Shown: positions 53,926-62,931, numbered from the stretch's first letter. The stretch is DNA of 64,000 nt from Phreatobacter stygius (GCF_005144885.1 NZ_CP039690.1:2059001-2123000); one strand, 5' to 3'. Program-made: numbers and translations. The notes: generated by a model not told the origin, from the letters alone.

Positions 53926-54729
53926 ATGACAGCGACCAGCGACATGATCCTCGAGGTCAACAATATCGAGGTGGTCTACAACAAGGCCATCCAGGCCTTG
54001 CGCGGCCTGTCGCTGGCGGTCCCCAAGGGCCAGATCGTCGCGCTGCTCGGCTCCAACGGCGCCGGCAAGTCGACCGTGCTCAAAGCGGTCTCGGCGCTGC
54101 TGCCGATGGAAAACGGCCTGGTCACCGAGGGCCGCATCCTGTTCGACGGCAAGCCGGTCGAGCAGAGTGCGCCGCATCGGCTGGTGCGCTCCGGCCTGTT
54201 CCACGTCATGGAGGGCCGGCGCATCTTCGCCGACCTGACGGTCGAGGAGAATCTGGTCGCCGCCACCTATGCGCTGACCGGCAAGGCGGATGCCAAGCCC
54301 GATTTCGACAATGTCTATCGTTACTTTCCGCGACTCGCCGAGCGGCGGAAGAATGTTGCCGGCTATCTCTCCGGCGGCGAACAGCAGATGCTCGCCATCG
54401 GCCGTGCGCTGGTGGCGCAGCCGCGTGTCATCCTGCTCGACGAACCCTCGCTCGGCCTGGCGCCGCTGCTGGTCGAAGAAATCTTCTCGATCATCGCCCG
54501 CATCAATGCCGAGGAGGGCGTCTCCATGCTGCTGGTCGAGCAGAATGCCGCCGTCGCGCTGTCCATCGCCCATTACGGCTACATCATGGAAACAGGGCGG
54601 ATCGTCATCGACGGGCCGACCGACAAGCTCATCGCCGACCGCGACGTCCAGGAATTCTACCTGGGTCTCGCGCACAAGAGCTATCGCGACATCAAGCACT
54701 ACAAGCGCAGGAAGAGGTGGCTGTCATGA
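53926..54729 (+). CDS. livF: ABC transporter ATPase LivF
   Basis: 267 aa. Walker A is LLGSNGAGKST, the signature LSGGEQQMLAIGRAL, and Walker B VILLDEPSLGLAP, ending MLLVEQNAAVAL, typical for LivF. The C-terminal KSYRDIKHYKRRKRW tail is the form found where LivF lies next to an acyl-CoA synthetase gene. It overlaps that gene by four bases. Confidence 0.94.
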   Translation: MTATSDMILEVNNIEVVYNKAIQALRGLSLAVPKGQIVALLGSNGAGKSTVLKAVSALLPMENGLVTEGRILFDGKPVEQSAPHRLVRSGLFHVMEGRRIFADLTVEENLVAATYALTGKADAKPDFDNVYRYFPRLAERRKNVAGYLSGGEQQMLAIGRALVAQPRVILLDEPSLGLAPLLVEEIFSIIARINAEEGVSMLLVEQNAAVALSIAHYGYIMETGRIVIDGPTDKLIADRDVQEFYLGLAHKSYRDIKHYKRRKRWLS

Positions 54730-56597
54730 CCGCGACCGTCATTCCGTTGAACCAGTTCCGCGAGACCTCGGATGCGGCGGCACCCGCTGCCGCCGATCCG
54801 GCCGCGCTGCCGGCCAGGACCATCATCGAGATGTTGCGCGACCACGCCCGGAGCAAGCCGGACGCCATCGCCATCCGGCAAAAGCGCTACGGCATCTGGC
54901 AGCCGACCAGCTACGCCGACTATTGGCGGCGCGCCCGCCATGTCGGTCTCGGCCTTCGCGCGCTTGGGCTGAAGCCCAAGGACCATGTCGGCATTATCTC
55001 CGAAAACCGCATCGAATGGGTTCTCTCCCAGCTCGGCGCCGGCATCGTCGGAGCCGTGACGGTCGGCGTCTACTCGACCAGTCCGGCAAGCGAGGTTGCC
55101 TATGTGCTCGATCATGCCGATGTGAGCATCGTGGTTTGCGAGGACCAGGAGCAGATCGACAAGATCGTCGAGGCGCGCGCCGACCTGCCGAAGATCATCA
55201 AGGTCATCGCGCTGGAAGACCGGGGCCTGGCCGGCTACGAGCCCGGCCTGGTGATGACCTTCGACGAGGTCGAGGCGCTCGGCCGCGCCGAGGACGAAAA
55301 GGCCCCGGGCCTCGCCGACGAGCTGATGCGGGATCATTCGCTGAACGACATCGCCCTGCTGATCTATACCTCGGGTTCGACCGGCAAGCCCAAGGGCGCG
55401 ATGCTGTCCTACCGCAACATCCGGGCGGGAGCGACCGGCCTGCTCGATCGCTATGGCATTGGCGAGGGCTGGTCGACGCTGTCCTACCTGCCGCTCTGCC
55501 ACGTCGCCGAACAGGGCACGACCGTGTTCGGACCGCTCTACTCGGCCAGCCAGGTGAATTTCGGCGAGAGCTTGCGCACCGTCCAGGAGGACCTGCGCGA
55601 GGTGGCGCCATCGAGCTTCCTCGGTGTGCCGCGCATCTGGGAGAAGATGCATTCGGGCATCCAGGTGATGATGTACGAGGCGCGGCCGGTGCAGAAATGG
55701 CTGTACCGGACCGCCTTCCGTCTGTGCGAACCTTTCGCCGCCAAGGCGCCGCCGCAATGGACGCTGGTCGAGCGTGCCAAATATGCACTGGCCTATGTCG
55801 CGGTGTTCCGCGCCCTGAAAAACGCCATCGGATTGACCCGCTGCCGCGTCGCCTTCACCGGCGCGGCGCCGATCTCGCCCGAGGTGATCCGCTTCTTCCG
55901 CACCATCGGGGTCCCGCTGGTCGAGCTCTACGGCATGACCGAGACCTCGGGCGGCGTGCTCGGCCAGACCGCCGATGACGTGGTCGTCGGCACGGTCGGC
56001 ACGCCGATGAAAGGGTCGACCGTCGATCTGGCCGCCGACGGCGAGATCCTGGTCAGGGGGCCCGCGGTGTTCGAGGGCTATTACAAGAACGAGGAAGCGA
56101 CCAGGGCGAGCATTATCGACGGCTGGCTGCATACCGGAGACGTCGCCGAACATCTTGGCCGTCACATCAAGATCGTCGACCGCAAGAAGGACATCATGAT
56201 CACGGCTGGCGGCAAGAACCTGTCGCCGACCGAGATCGAACATGCGGTGAAGACCAGCCCCTTCATCAAGGAATGCATCGTCTTCGGCGATCGCCGGAAA
56301 TATGTCGCGGCCCTGATCCAGATCGAGATCGAGACGGTCGGCAAATGGGCCGAGATGAAGGGCATTGCCTTCACCAACTACAAAAACCTGTCGCAGCATC
56401 CGGCGGTGCGCGATCTGGTCAGCGCCGATATCGACAAGGCCAATGACACCCTGGCTCAGGTCGCCCGGATCAAACGCTTCGAGATCCTCGACAAGGAGCT
56501 CGACCATGACGACGGCGAGGTCACCGCCACCATGAAGGTGCGGCGCAAGGCGATCGAGGCGAAATATGCCGAGGCGATCAGGCGGCTCTACGGCTGA
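54726..56597 (+). CDS. AMP-dependent acyl-CoA synthetase (long-chain fatty acid-CoA ligase type)
   Basis: 623 aa. ATP-binding motif YTSGSTGKPKGAMLSY (about residue 214), ATP/CoA motif YGMTETSGG, DGWLHTGDVAEHLG, and KNLSPTEIEHAV; the conserved lysine near the C-terminus lies in the EVTATMKVRRKAI segment. It activates a carboxylic acid to its CoA thioester. Its overlap with livF suggests it activates the acid imported by the adjacent transporter. Long-chain, phenylacetate-like or cyclic acids are all possible. Confidence 0.92.
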   Translation: MTATVIPLNQFRETSDAAAPAAADPAALPARTIIEMLRDHARSKPDAIAIRQKRYGIWQPTSYADYWRRARHVGLGLRALGLKPKDHVGIISENRIEWVLSQLGAGIVGAVTVGVYSTSPASEVAYVLDHADVSIVVCEDQEQIDKIVEARADLPKIIKVIALEDRGLAGYEPGLVMTFDEVEALGRAEDEKAPGLADELMRDHSLNDIALLIYTSGSTGKPKGAMLSYRNIRAGATGLLDRYGIGEGWSTLSYLPLCHVAEQGTTVFGPLYSASQVNFGESLRTVQEDLREVAPSSFLGVPRIWEKMHSGIQVMMYEARPVQKWLYRTAFRLCEPFAAKAPPQWTLVERAKYALAYVAVFRALKNAIGLTRCRVAFTGAAPISPEVIRFFRTIGVPLVELYGMTETSGGVLGQTADDVVVGTVGTPMKGSTVDLAADGEILVRGPAVFEGYYKNEEATRASIIDGWLHTGDVAEHLGRHIKIVDRKKDIMITAGGKNLSPTEIEHAVKTSPFIKECIVFGDRRKYVAALIQIEIETVGKWAEMKGIAFTNYKNLSQHPAVRDLVSADIDKANDTLAQVARIKRFEILDKELDHDDGEVTATMKVRRKAIEAKYAEAIRRLYG

Positions 56598-56606
56598 GAG
56601 CCGTCA

Positions 56607-57614
56607 TCAGCCCTGATAGGCCTTGGTGACCATCAGCACCTTGCCGGCACGGCCGCCCTCGCCCGCCGCGGCCATGGCGCGCTTGGCCTCGTCGAACGGG
56701 ATGACCTCGGCCACCGGCGTGGTCAGCGTGCCCTGGGCCATGCCCTTGGCGATGCTGGCATAGGTTGCGGCCAGGCGTTCGCGGCCGGCATCGGCGAACC
56801 AGTGGATCAGCCAGAAGCCCTTCAGCGTCACCTTCCGGAAGATCAGGTGCTGCGCGTCGATCCGGCATTGCTCGCCGGACAGGAGGCCGTAATTGACGAT
56901 CGTGCCGCCATCGGCGACGGCATTGGCCATGACGCCGGTCGCCGCCCCGCCAATGGCGTCGAGCGCCAGCTTGACCGGCGCGCCGCCGGTCAGGTCGCGG
57001 GTCAGCTTGCGAAACGCCCTGGGATCGTCGAGCCCATCCGCCACCACCGCCGTGCCGCCGGCCGCCTTGACGGCGTCAACCGCGCTGGCGCGCCGGACGA
57101 TGTTCAGCGTGTTGATGCCGCGCTCGGCCGCGAGCTTGACCAGAAAGGTTCCGACCGCCGAGTTGGCGGCATTCTGCATCAGCCAGTCGCCAGCCTTGAG
57201 CGGCACCTGATCGGCCAGCAGCGCCTCGGCGGTGGCCGGATTGCCCTTGATCATGGAAGCCTGCTTGAGGTCGATATTATCAGGCAGCTTCATGGCGAGA
57301 TGCGCCTTGATGTTCACCCGCTCGACCCAGCAATTGAGGATCATCGGCGAGACGATGTCGCCGACTTCAAGGCCCTGGACGCCCTCGCCCACCGCGGCGA
57401 CCCGGCCGACCGCCTCGCCGCCTGGAATGAACGGCAAGGGCGGCTTGGAGACGCCGTAGAGACCCTGGATCTGCAACAGGTCGGACGGGTTGATGTTGAG
57501 CACCAGCATCTCGACCGTCACCTCGCCCGGCGCCGGCGGCGGCGGATCGGGCAGGTCCTTCAACTGGATGGTGGCCGCGGGATCGCCGAAACCCTCGATG
57601 ACGACGGCTTTCAT
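56607..57614 (-). CDS. zinc-independent MDR reductase (enoyl thioester reductase-like)
   Basis: 335 aa from the ATG at 57614, preceded by GGGGAGGATC; an apparent 33-codon extension is not family-like. The GroES-like start EVTVEMLVLNINPSDLLQIQGLYG, then GGEAVGRVAAVGEGV and a Rossmann part QNAANSAVGTFLVKLAAERGI match 2-enoyl thioester reductases (Etr1/MECR) more than alcohol dehydrogenases. It lacks the catalytic-zinc Cys/His set. It converges on the acyl-CoA synthetase gene with 9 bp between stops. Confidence 0.86.
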   Translation of the reverse strand: MKAVVIEGFGDPAATIQLKDLPDPPPPAPGEVTVEMLVLNINPSDLLQIQGLYGVSKPPLPFIPGGEAVGRVAAVGEGVQGLEVGDIVSPMILNCWVERVNIKAHLAMKLPDNIDLKQASMIKGNPATAEALLADQVPLKAGDWLMQNAANSAVGTFLVKLAAERGINTLNIVRRASAVDAVKAAGGTAVVADGLDDPRAFRKLTRDLTGGAPVKLALDAIGGAATGVMANAVADGGTIVNYGLLSGEQCRIDAQHLIFRKVTLKGFWLIHWFADAGRERLAATYASIAKGMAQGTLTTPVAEVIPFDEAKRAMAAAGEGGRAGKVLMVTKAYQG

Positions 57615-57713
57615 CTGTTGATCCTCCCCAGATCCGGTCCTTGTCGCAGCTGATGGCGCGGCCGGTCGACGTGCTGTTGCACGGATTGGAGCATCCGACA
57701 GCACGGAAGACAA

Positions 57714-57731
57714 GCCGGCGCTGCCGCCGGC
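57714..57731 (-). terminator. hairpin at the 3' end of the exported unknown gene
   Basis: GCCGGCG (57714-57720) pairs with CGCCGGC (57725-57731) around CTGC, one base beyond the stop of the gene read on this strand. No T-run follows. Confidence 0.4.
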
Positions 57732-57732
57732 G

Positions 57733-58662
57733 TCAGTTCCGGAAGGCCGACAGGAGATGATCGGGCGATGAGGTGTTGTGGCGGCTCGCCAGATGCCGTC
57801 CGAGCCTGACCTCGATGCCCTGGCCGCCTTGGAAGTTCATCACCGGGCTCTGGTGCCAGCGGTTCTCGGCCGGCGCGCGCCAATCGACATGGGCGCCATC
57901 GGCATTGGTCTCGGCGACATACATGGACCGCAGCCCGGCAAACGGGCCATTGACCACTGGCTGCTCGAGCTCGACCTCGACCGCCACCCGCAGGCGATCG
58001 ACGGTCTGGACCTTGAGCCTGGCGGTGCCGCCGGCCTTGAAGGTGAGGTCGAAGGTCAGGCTCGCCGGGTCGAAGGCGATGGCCGAGAGATTGACCACCG
58101 GCCGCTGCATCACCTCGATCGGCCCGACGAGGAACGAGGTGCCGTAGACGATGTCGCGCAAATGCCGCGGCGGGCGCGGCTTGATGCGCCAGTAGCCGTC
58201 GACCGGGTAGAGCACCAGGAATTCATAGGGCTGCTGCCCGCGCCCCTTCCAGAACAGCTGGATCAGGTGAAAGCCTTCGTCACGGCGCCCCGCGACCGTC
58301 ACCGGCACCCGTTCGGGCCGCCAGAACTTGTCGAAGGTGATACCGACGACCCGCAGCCGCGGATCGTCGTGCAGCACCACCCGTCGCGGCGTGAAGCGAT
58401 GGTCGGCCTTGTCGGTGATGGTGCAATTGGTGAAGTCGGGAGCAGTCGAATCCTGAACGATCGATCCGATCACGGCCGGATGCTGCGCCTCGATGCGAAA
58501 GCGCCGGACCGACGGCGAGTGGAAGCGAAGATCGACATTGTCCTCTTCCGCGCAGAGCGTCGGCACGCTCTCATTGGTCACCCGCACGGTGGCTTCGTCG
58601 GCATGCGCGGGCAGGACGAAGCAGGCGAGAGACGCAAAAAACGCGGTGACGAAGCGGGACAT
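57733..58662 (-). CDS. exported protein of unknown function
   Basis: 309 aa with a Sec signal (FVTAFFASLACFVLPAHA, residues 4-21). The mature part is beta-rich by eye, with two Cys (TLCAEEDN and TNCTITD) that could pair, and ends in HLLSAFRN. I recognise no family or motif. It stands alone between an MDR reductase and the DUF1178 operon, all on the minus strand. Codon use is like its neighbours, so it is probably a real, native gene. Confidence 0.65.
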   Translation of the reverse strand: MSRFVTAFFASLACFVLPAHADEATVRVTNESVPTLCAEEDNVDLRFHSPSVRRFRIEAQHPAVIGSIVQDSTAPDFTNCTITDKADHRFTPRRVVLHDDPRLRVVGITFDKFWRPERVPVTVAGRRDEGFHLIQLFWKGRGQQPYEFLVLYPVDGYWRIKPRPPRHLRDIVYGTSFLVGPIEVMQRPVVNLSAIAFDPASLTFDLTFKAGGTARLKVQTVDRLRVAVEVELEQPVVNGPFAGLRSMYVAETNADGAHVDWRAPAENRWHQSPVMNFQGGQGIEVRLGRHLASRHNTSSPDHLLSAFRN

Positions 58663-58675
58663 GCAAGAGCTCCTG

Positions 58676-58706
58676 TTCGCCGAGGGGTAGCAGCGCCCCC
58701 GGCGAA
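58676..58706 (-). terminator. hairpin downstream of the comF-DUF1178 operon
   Basis: TTCGCC-G-A-GGGG (58676-58687) pairs with CCCC-C-GGCGAA (about 58696-58706), with one bulged A. It lies 20 bp past the DUF1178 stop and ahead of the next gene's start. There is no clear T-tract, so the terminator role is likely but unproved. Confidence 0.45.
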
Positions 58707-58725
58707 TAGGAAGCCGGCCGGTCGA

Positions 58726-59178
58726 TCAATTCCTCTCGTCCGGCAGCACCGGCAGGGCGTGGAACTCGATGCCCTCGTCGGCGAGCTCACGGGCTTCTTC
58801 GGGCGTCGCCGAGCCATGGATCGAGCGATGTTCGGTCTCGCCGTAATGGATCTTGCGCGCCTCTTCGGCGAACTTGTCGCCGACCGCATCGGAATTGGCG
58901 ACGAGATGGTCGCGCAATTCCTTGATCTTGGCGCGCAGCTCCTGCTCTTCGGGTGAAACCATCGCGACCTTGCGCGGCTCGTCCGGCCGGGGCGCGGCCA
59001 CGGCGGCGCGGTCCTTGCGCGCCACCTGCGGCGCCATGATGGTCTTGCCGACCTTGGCCGAGCCGCAGGCCGGGCAGGTGACGAGGCCGCGCTTCAGCTG
59101 CTGGTCGAAGCTGTCGGACGAGGGGAACCAGCTCTCGAATTCGTGCGCGCTGTCGCAGGCGAGTGCATATTTGATCAT
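58726..59178 (-). CDS. DUF1178 family protein
   Basis: 150 aa; GGAGG lies seven bases before the ATG at 59178, which overlaps the nitrilase stop (ATGA). The N-terminus MIKYALACDSAHEFESWFPSSDSF and a CPACGSAKV zinc-ribbon-like pair define DUF1178. A charged helical middle and HYGETEHRSIHGSATPEEARELADEGIE complete it. Function is unknown. The comF-grxC-nitrilase-DUF1178 order is common in Rhizobiales. Confidence 0.9.
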   Translation of the reverse strand: MIKYALACDSAHEFESWFPSSDSFDQQLKRGLVTCPACGSAKVGKTIMAPQVARKDRAAVAAPRPDEPRKVAMVSPEEQELRAKIKELRDHLVANSDAVGDKFAEEARKIHYGETEHRSIHGSATPEEARELADEGIEFHALPVLPDERN

Positions 59179-60011
59179 GGCGTGCCCTCCAGCCGGAACA
59201 CCCGGCCATTGGCGAGCGAGGGAATGCGGCCGCGGGTCTCGGCAACCTTGGCCGGGTCGATCTCGGCCAGGATCACCGCCGGTTCGTCGTGGTCGGCCTC
59301 GGCCAGGATCGTGCCCCAGGGATCGACGATCAGGCTGTGGCCATAGGTCTCGCGGCCGCAGGCATGCTTGCCGCCTTGGGCCGCGGCGATCACGAAGGCG
59401 CCGGTCTCGATGGCGCGCGCACGCATCAGCACGTGCCAATGGGCCTGGCCGGTCGGCACGGTGAACGAGGACGGGATCGCCATGATGCCGGCGCCGGCCT
59501 CGGCCAGCGACCGGTAGAGCTGCGGGAAGCGCAGATCGTAGCAGATCGTCACACCGAGCCTGGCCCAAGGCAGATCGGCCACGACGGCACGGTCGCCGGG
59601 GGCATAGGCGGCCGATTCCCGATAGGTCTGGCCGTTCGCCAGGTTGACGTCGAACATATGGATCTTGTCATAGGCCACGACGATCTCGCCGTCGGGTGAA
59701 ATCAGGTAGCCGCGATTGGCCGCCTGTTTCTCGCCGATCTTGATGGCGAGCGAGCCGATATGCAGCCAGATGCCGAGCGTCATGGCCTCGGCCTGGAACA
59801 CCGGCAAGCACGGATCGTCAGCCTCGGCCTTGATGGTCTCGAAGAATTTCGGCCGGTCCGGCTGCAGGATATTGGTCATTTCCGGCGTCTGGACATAGGC
59901 CGCGCCGGCACGCGCAGCTTCACGGACGAGCCCGAGCGACTGATCGAGGCTCGCCTTGATGTCGATATCCGCGCGCATCTGCACGCAGGCCGCGGTAAAT
60001 GTGCCGCTCAT
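59175..60011 (-). CDS. carbon-nitrogen hydrolase (Nit2/omega-amidase-like)
   Basis: 278 aa from the ATG at 60011. The Glu-Lys-Cys triad is visible: E in QTPEMTN, K in YDKIHMFD, C in TICYDLRFPQLYR. Nitrilase-superfamily members of this clade hydrolyse deaminated glutathione or omega-amides of keto acids. Next to a glutaredoxin gene, deaminated-glutathione repair (NIT1-type) is attractive but unproved. Confidence 0.9.
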   Translation of the reverse strand: MSGTFTAACVQMRADIDIKASLDQSLGLVREAARAGAAYVQTPEMTNILQPDRPKFFETIKAEADDPCLPVFQAEAMTLGIWLHIGSLAIKIGEKQAANRGYLISPDGEIVVAYDKIHMFDVNLANGQTYRESAAYAPGDRAVVADLPWARLGVTICYDLRFPQLYRSLAEAGAGIMAIPSSFTVPTGQAHWHVLMRARAIETGAFVIAAAQGGKHACGRETYGHSLIVDPWGTILAEADHDEPAVILAEIDPAKVAETRGRIPSLANGRVFRLEGTP

Positions 60012-60025
60012 GTCAGTCGCCAAGA

Positions 60026-60313
60026 TCAGGCCGCCAGCAGAAGGTCGAGCTTGCCGGCGTCATCCAGCGCATGGACGTCGTCGGAGCCGCCGACATGCTG
60101 CGAGCCAATGAAGATCTGCGGCACCGTCGAGCTGCCGCCGGACTTCTGGATCATCTCGGCGCGCCGTTCCGGGTGCTTCTGGATGTCGATTTCGGTGAAA
60201 GCCGCGCCCTTGCGCTTCAAGAGCTGCTTCGCCGCATGGCAATAGGGGCAGTAATCCTTGGTATAGATGACGATTTCGGGCATCAAGCTCATCTCGTGGG
60301 TCGTATCGGCCAT
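60026..60313 (-). CDS. grxC: glutaredoxin 3
   Basis: Dithiol glutaredoxin with CPYC at residues 22-25 when the start overlapping the comF stop (TGATG, 60313) is used, giving 95 aa. A start at the second or third Met (MSLMPEIVIY) gives the usual 86 aa. STVPQIFIGSQHVGGSDDVHAL is the conserved GSH-binding part. It reduces protein disulfides with glutathione. Confidence 0.94.
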   Translation of the reverse strand: MADTTHEMSLMPEIVIYTKDYCPYCHAAKQLLKRKGAAFTEIDIQKHPERRAEMIQKSGGSSTVPQIFIGSQHVGGSDDVHALDDAGKLDLLLAA

Positions 60314-61107
60314 CAGATATGGACCGCGAAGGGGCCCTCCACAACCCTTGCCGCGGTCAACACATCGATGCGAGCCGCGCCGGCACGGCGCAGCACCCGT
60401 GCACAGGCCTCAATGGTCGCACCGGTGGTCAGGACATCATCGACCAGCACGAGCTTTCGGCCCCTGACCCAGCCCTTCTTCTCGTCCAAGACCTGGAACG
60501 CGCCCGCGACATTGTCCAGCCGCTGGGCCCGGGTCAGCCCGACCTGATGCGAGGTTCGCCGACCGCGCTTCAGCACCAGCGCTTCGTTGGCAATGCCGGT
60601 CCGCGCCGACAGGTGGCGCGTCAGTTCGGCCGCCTGATTGAACCGGCGGCGCAAGAGCCGCGTCCAGTGCAGCGGCACCGGGATCAGCGCATCGGCATCT
60701 TCGAGGATCTCGCGGCCGGCCCGTGCCATCCAGCCGGCCAGCGCCGGCGCGATCTCCAGCCGGTCGCCATATTTCAGACCATGGACGAGCGCGCGGCCGA
60801 CATCGTCGAAACGAAAGGCGGCACGGGCCCGGTCGAAGGCCGGCGGATTGGCGATCGCCTGGGGCGAAACCGCGCCCGGACCGAGGTCGAAGGGCAAGGG
60901 CGTGCCGAGCCGGTCGCAGACCGGCATTTCGATATAGCCGACCCGCCGCCAGCAGCCCGGACACAGGGCACCGTGGTCGCCGACCGGATTGCGGCAGGCA
61001 AGGCAGAGCGGCGGCAAGAGCCAGTCGAGCGCCCGCCGGCCGCCCGCCCGCAGGCGCAATCCGGCTGATCGGCGCGCCGGCTTGATATCGTCGCTCTCGC
61101 CATCCAT
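60313..61107 (-). CDS. comF: ComF family phosphoribosyltransferase-like protein
   Basis: 264 aa from the ATG at 61107. A double zinc-ribbon (CLACRNPVGDHGALCPGCW) precedes a PRTase domain with VLVDDVLTTGATIEAC as the PRPP-binding loop. ComF is needed for DNA uptake in naturally competent bacteria but is also present in non-competent ones, where its role is unclear. First gene of the four-gene operon ending in DUF1178. Confidence 0.9.
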   Translation of the reverse strand: MDGESDDIKPARRSAGLRLRAGGRRALDWLLPPLCLACRNPVGDHGALCPGCWRRVGYIEMPVCDRLGTPLPFDLGPGAVSPQAIANPPAFDRARAAFRFDDVGRALVHGLKYGDRLEIAPALAGWMARAGREILEDADALIPVPLHWTRLLRRRFNQAAELTRHLSARTGIANEALVLKRGRRTSHQVGLTRAQRLDNVAGAFQVLDEKKGWVRGRKLVLVDDVLTTGATIEACARVLRRAGAARIDVLTAARVVEGPFAVHI

Positions 61108-61183
61108 GCGGGTGAGACTAGCCGGGAATGCCGCGCCGGCGGCATCCGGGCTGTGCCGGGGGCATGGGCCAAAGCCATGCGCC

Positions 61184-61216
61184 AAAAAACAAAGCCGCCG
61201 GCAAACCGGCGGCTTT
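61184..61216 (-). terminator. Rho-independent terminator of trxA
   Basis: GCCGCCGG (61194-61201) pairs with CCGGCGGC (61206-61213) around CAAA. On the minus strand the stem is followed by TTT then, after G, a six-T run (complement of 61184-61189). It lies 24 nt past the trxA stop. Confidence 0.9.
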
Positions 61217-61239
61217 CTTGGTGACCAGGCAGGTGCCGG

Positions 61240-61563
61240 TCAGGCGTGGGTGGTGATCCACTGCTTCAGCGCCGCCTGCGGCGAGGCGCCGGTCTTGCGA
61301 TCGACCAGTTTGCCGCCCTTGAAGATCATCAGGGTCGGGATCGACATGATGCCGTAGTTGGAGGCGATTTTCGGGTTCTCGTCGACATTCACCTTGACGA
61401 TCTTCACCTTGTCGCCAAGTTCGGTCGAGATGGCATCGAGCGCCGGCGCGATCATCCGGCATGGGCCGCACCACGGTGCCCAGAAATCGACCACGACGGG
61501 AGCGTCGGCCTTGATGACGTCGCTCTCGAAGGTGGCATCTGTGGTGGCGGAAACGGCACCCAT
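61240..61563 (-). CDS. trxA: thioredoxin
   Basis: 107 aa, WCGPC at residues 31-35 in VVVDFWAPWCGPCRM. PALDAISTELGDKVKIVKVNVDENPKIASNYGI and the cis-Pro MSIPTLMIFKGG are typical of TrxA. Cytoplasmic disulfide reductant, regenerated by thioredoxin reductase. It has its own terminator and is probably monocistronic. Confidence 0.97.
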   Translation of the reverse strand: MGAVSATTDATFESDVIKADAPVVVDFWAPWCGPCRMIAPALDAISTELGDKVKIVKVNVDENPKIASNYGIMSIPTLMIFKGGKLVDRKTGASPQAALKQWITTHA

Positions 61564-61661
61564 GGCGCTCTCCTGGAATCAAAACTACGGCCAATGAAGG
61601 TAGGGATTGCCTCCCCTGCACGTCAAGGATGCGGGCGATCACGTTCACCGTGTCGTGACGG

Positions 61662-62837
61662 TTATCCTATCCCGATCTTGTGACAGAGCCGCTCGACGCC
61701 GAGCGCGACGAGCCCGATTGCCAGGCCCCAGAAGGCCGCGCCGACGCCGAGGACCGAGACACCGGAGGCGGCTGTCGCAAAACTGAGGATCGCCGGAAAG
61801 CGGGTCTTGTCGTCGCCCATGGCGATCGACAGCGCCCCCATCAGCGCACCGGCCAGCGCCAGCCCGGCAATCGTGGTGATCAGCGCCTTCGGCATGGCGC
61901 CAAACAGCGCCACGAAGGGATCGGCAAAAGCCGCGAGCAGGATGAAGGCAAGACCGTAGACGATACCGGCGGGCCAGCGCTTGGCCCGGTCGGGATGGGC
62001 GTCGGGCCCGGCGCAGATCGCCGCGGTGATGGCCGCAAGGTTCGAGGTATGGGCGCCGAACGGCGCCGAGACGAGCGAGGCGATGCCGGTCACCGTCAGC
62101 ACTGGTCCAACCGGCGGATTGTAGCCATTGGCCCGGAGCACGGCCAGACCCGGCAGGTTCTGCGCCGCCATGGTGACCAGATAAAGCGGCAGGCCGAGCC
62201 CGATCAGCGCGCCGGCTTCGAAGCTCGGCGTCACCCATTCCAGCCGGGCAAGGCCGAGATCGCCCGGCAACGGGCCGGCCAGGCCGAGCGCATAGGTGAG
62301 CCCGACGCCCATCGCCACCACCACCAGCATGGCGCTGGCCGGATGAACCAGGCGGGCAACCAGGAAGATCACCACCAGCGGCAGCACCAGGAGCGGCGCG
62401 CCGGGCGCTGCCAGCACGACATCGGCGACAAATTTGAACAGCACGCCCGCCAGCATCGCCGAGGCAATGCCCGGCGGGATCCGGGCGACCAGGTCGCCGA
62501 TCGGCCGGACGAGGCCGGTGGCGATGATCAGCACGGCCACGAGCATGAAAGCGCCGACCGCCGCCGGCATGGTGATGGTGCCGCCGGTCGCCGCGATCAG
62601 CGCGGCCCCCGGCGTCGACCAGGCGATGATGATCGGCATCTTGTAGCGCCAGGTCAGCGCCATGCCGCTGATCGCCTGAGCGAGCGAAATGGCGGCCAGC
62701 CAGGAGATCGTCTGGCCGGGCGTGGCGCCGACCGCCTGGGCCGCCGCGATGACAATGGCAACCGTGCCGGCGAAGCCGACCAGCGGCGCGATGATCCCGG
62801 CGGTGAAGGTGGAGAGCGAAAACGGAGGCATGACCAT
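61662..62837 (-). CDS. benE: benzoate/H+ symporter BenE family protein
   Basis: 391 aa, about twelve TM helices. LAAISLAQAISGMALTWRYKMPIIIAWSTPGAALI (overlapping family blocks) and SAPFGAHTSNLAAITAAIC are BenE hallmarks. It imports benzoate or similar aromatic carboxylates with protons in Acinetobacter. Starts at 62837 or 62831 (MPPFSLS) are equivalent. No benzoate catabolic genes adjoin it, so the substrate is a family-based guess. Confidence 0.88.
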   Translation of the reverse strand: MVMPPFSLSTFTAGIIAPLVGFAGTVAIVIAAAQAVGATPGQTISWLAAISLAQAISGMALTWRYKMPIIIAWSTPGAALIAATGGTITMPAAVGAFMLVAVLIIATGLVRPIGDLVARIPPGIASAMLAGVLFKFVADVVLAAPGAPLLVLPLVVIFLVARLVHPASAMLVVVAMGVGLTYALGLAGPLPGDLGLARLEWVTPSFEAGALIGLGLPLYLVTMAAQNLPGLAVLRANGYNPPVGPVLTVTGIASLVSAPFGAHTSNLAAITAAICAGPDAHPDRAKRWPAGIVYGLAFILLAAFADPFVALFGAMPKALITTIAGLALAGALMGALSIAMGDDKTRFPAILSFATAASGVSVLGVGAAFWGLAIGLVALGVERLCHKIGIG

Positions 62838-62875
62838 CAGCCGCGTCGGTTGAGGCAGAAAATGCGCCGGGGCAC

Positions 62876-62904
62876 AAAAAAGGCCCGGCTTGGCAGCCGG
62901 GCCT
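62876..62904 (-). terminator. Rho-independent terminator of ahcY
   Basis: AGGCCCGGCT (62881-62890) pairs with AGCCGGGCCT (62895-62904) around TGGC. On the minus strand the stem ends in six Ts (complement of 62876-62881). It lies 28 nt past the ahcY stop. Confidence 0.92.
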
Positions 62905-62931
62905 TTCCTGTCGCAGAGCTCAAGCTTGCGA

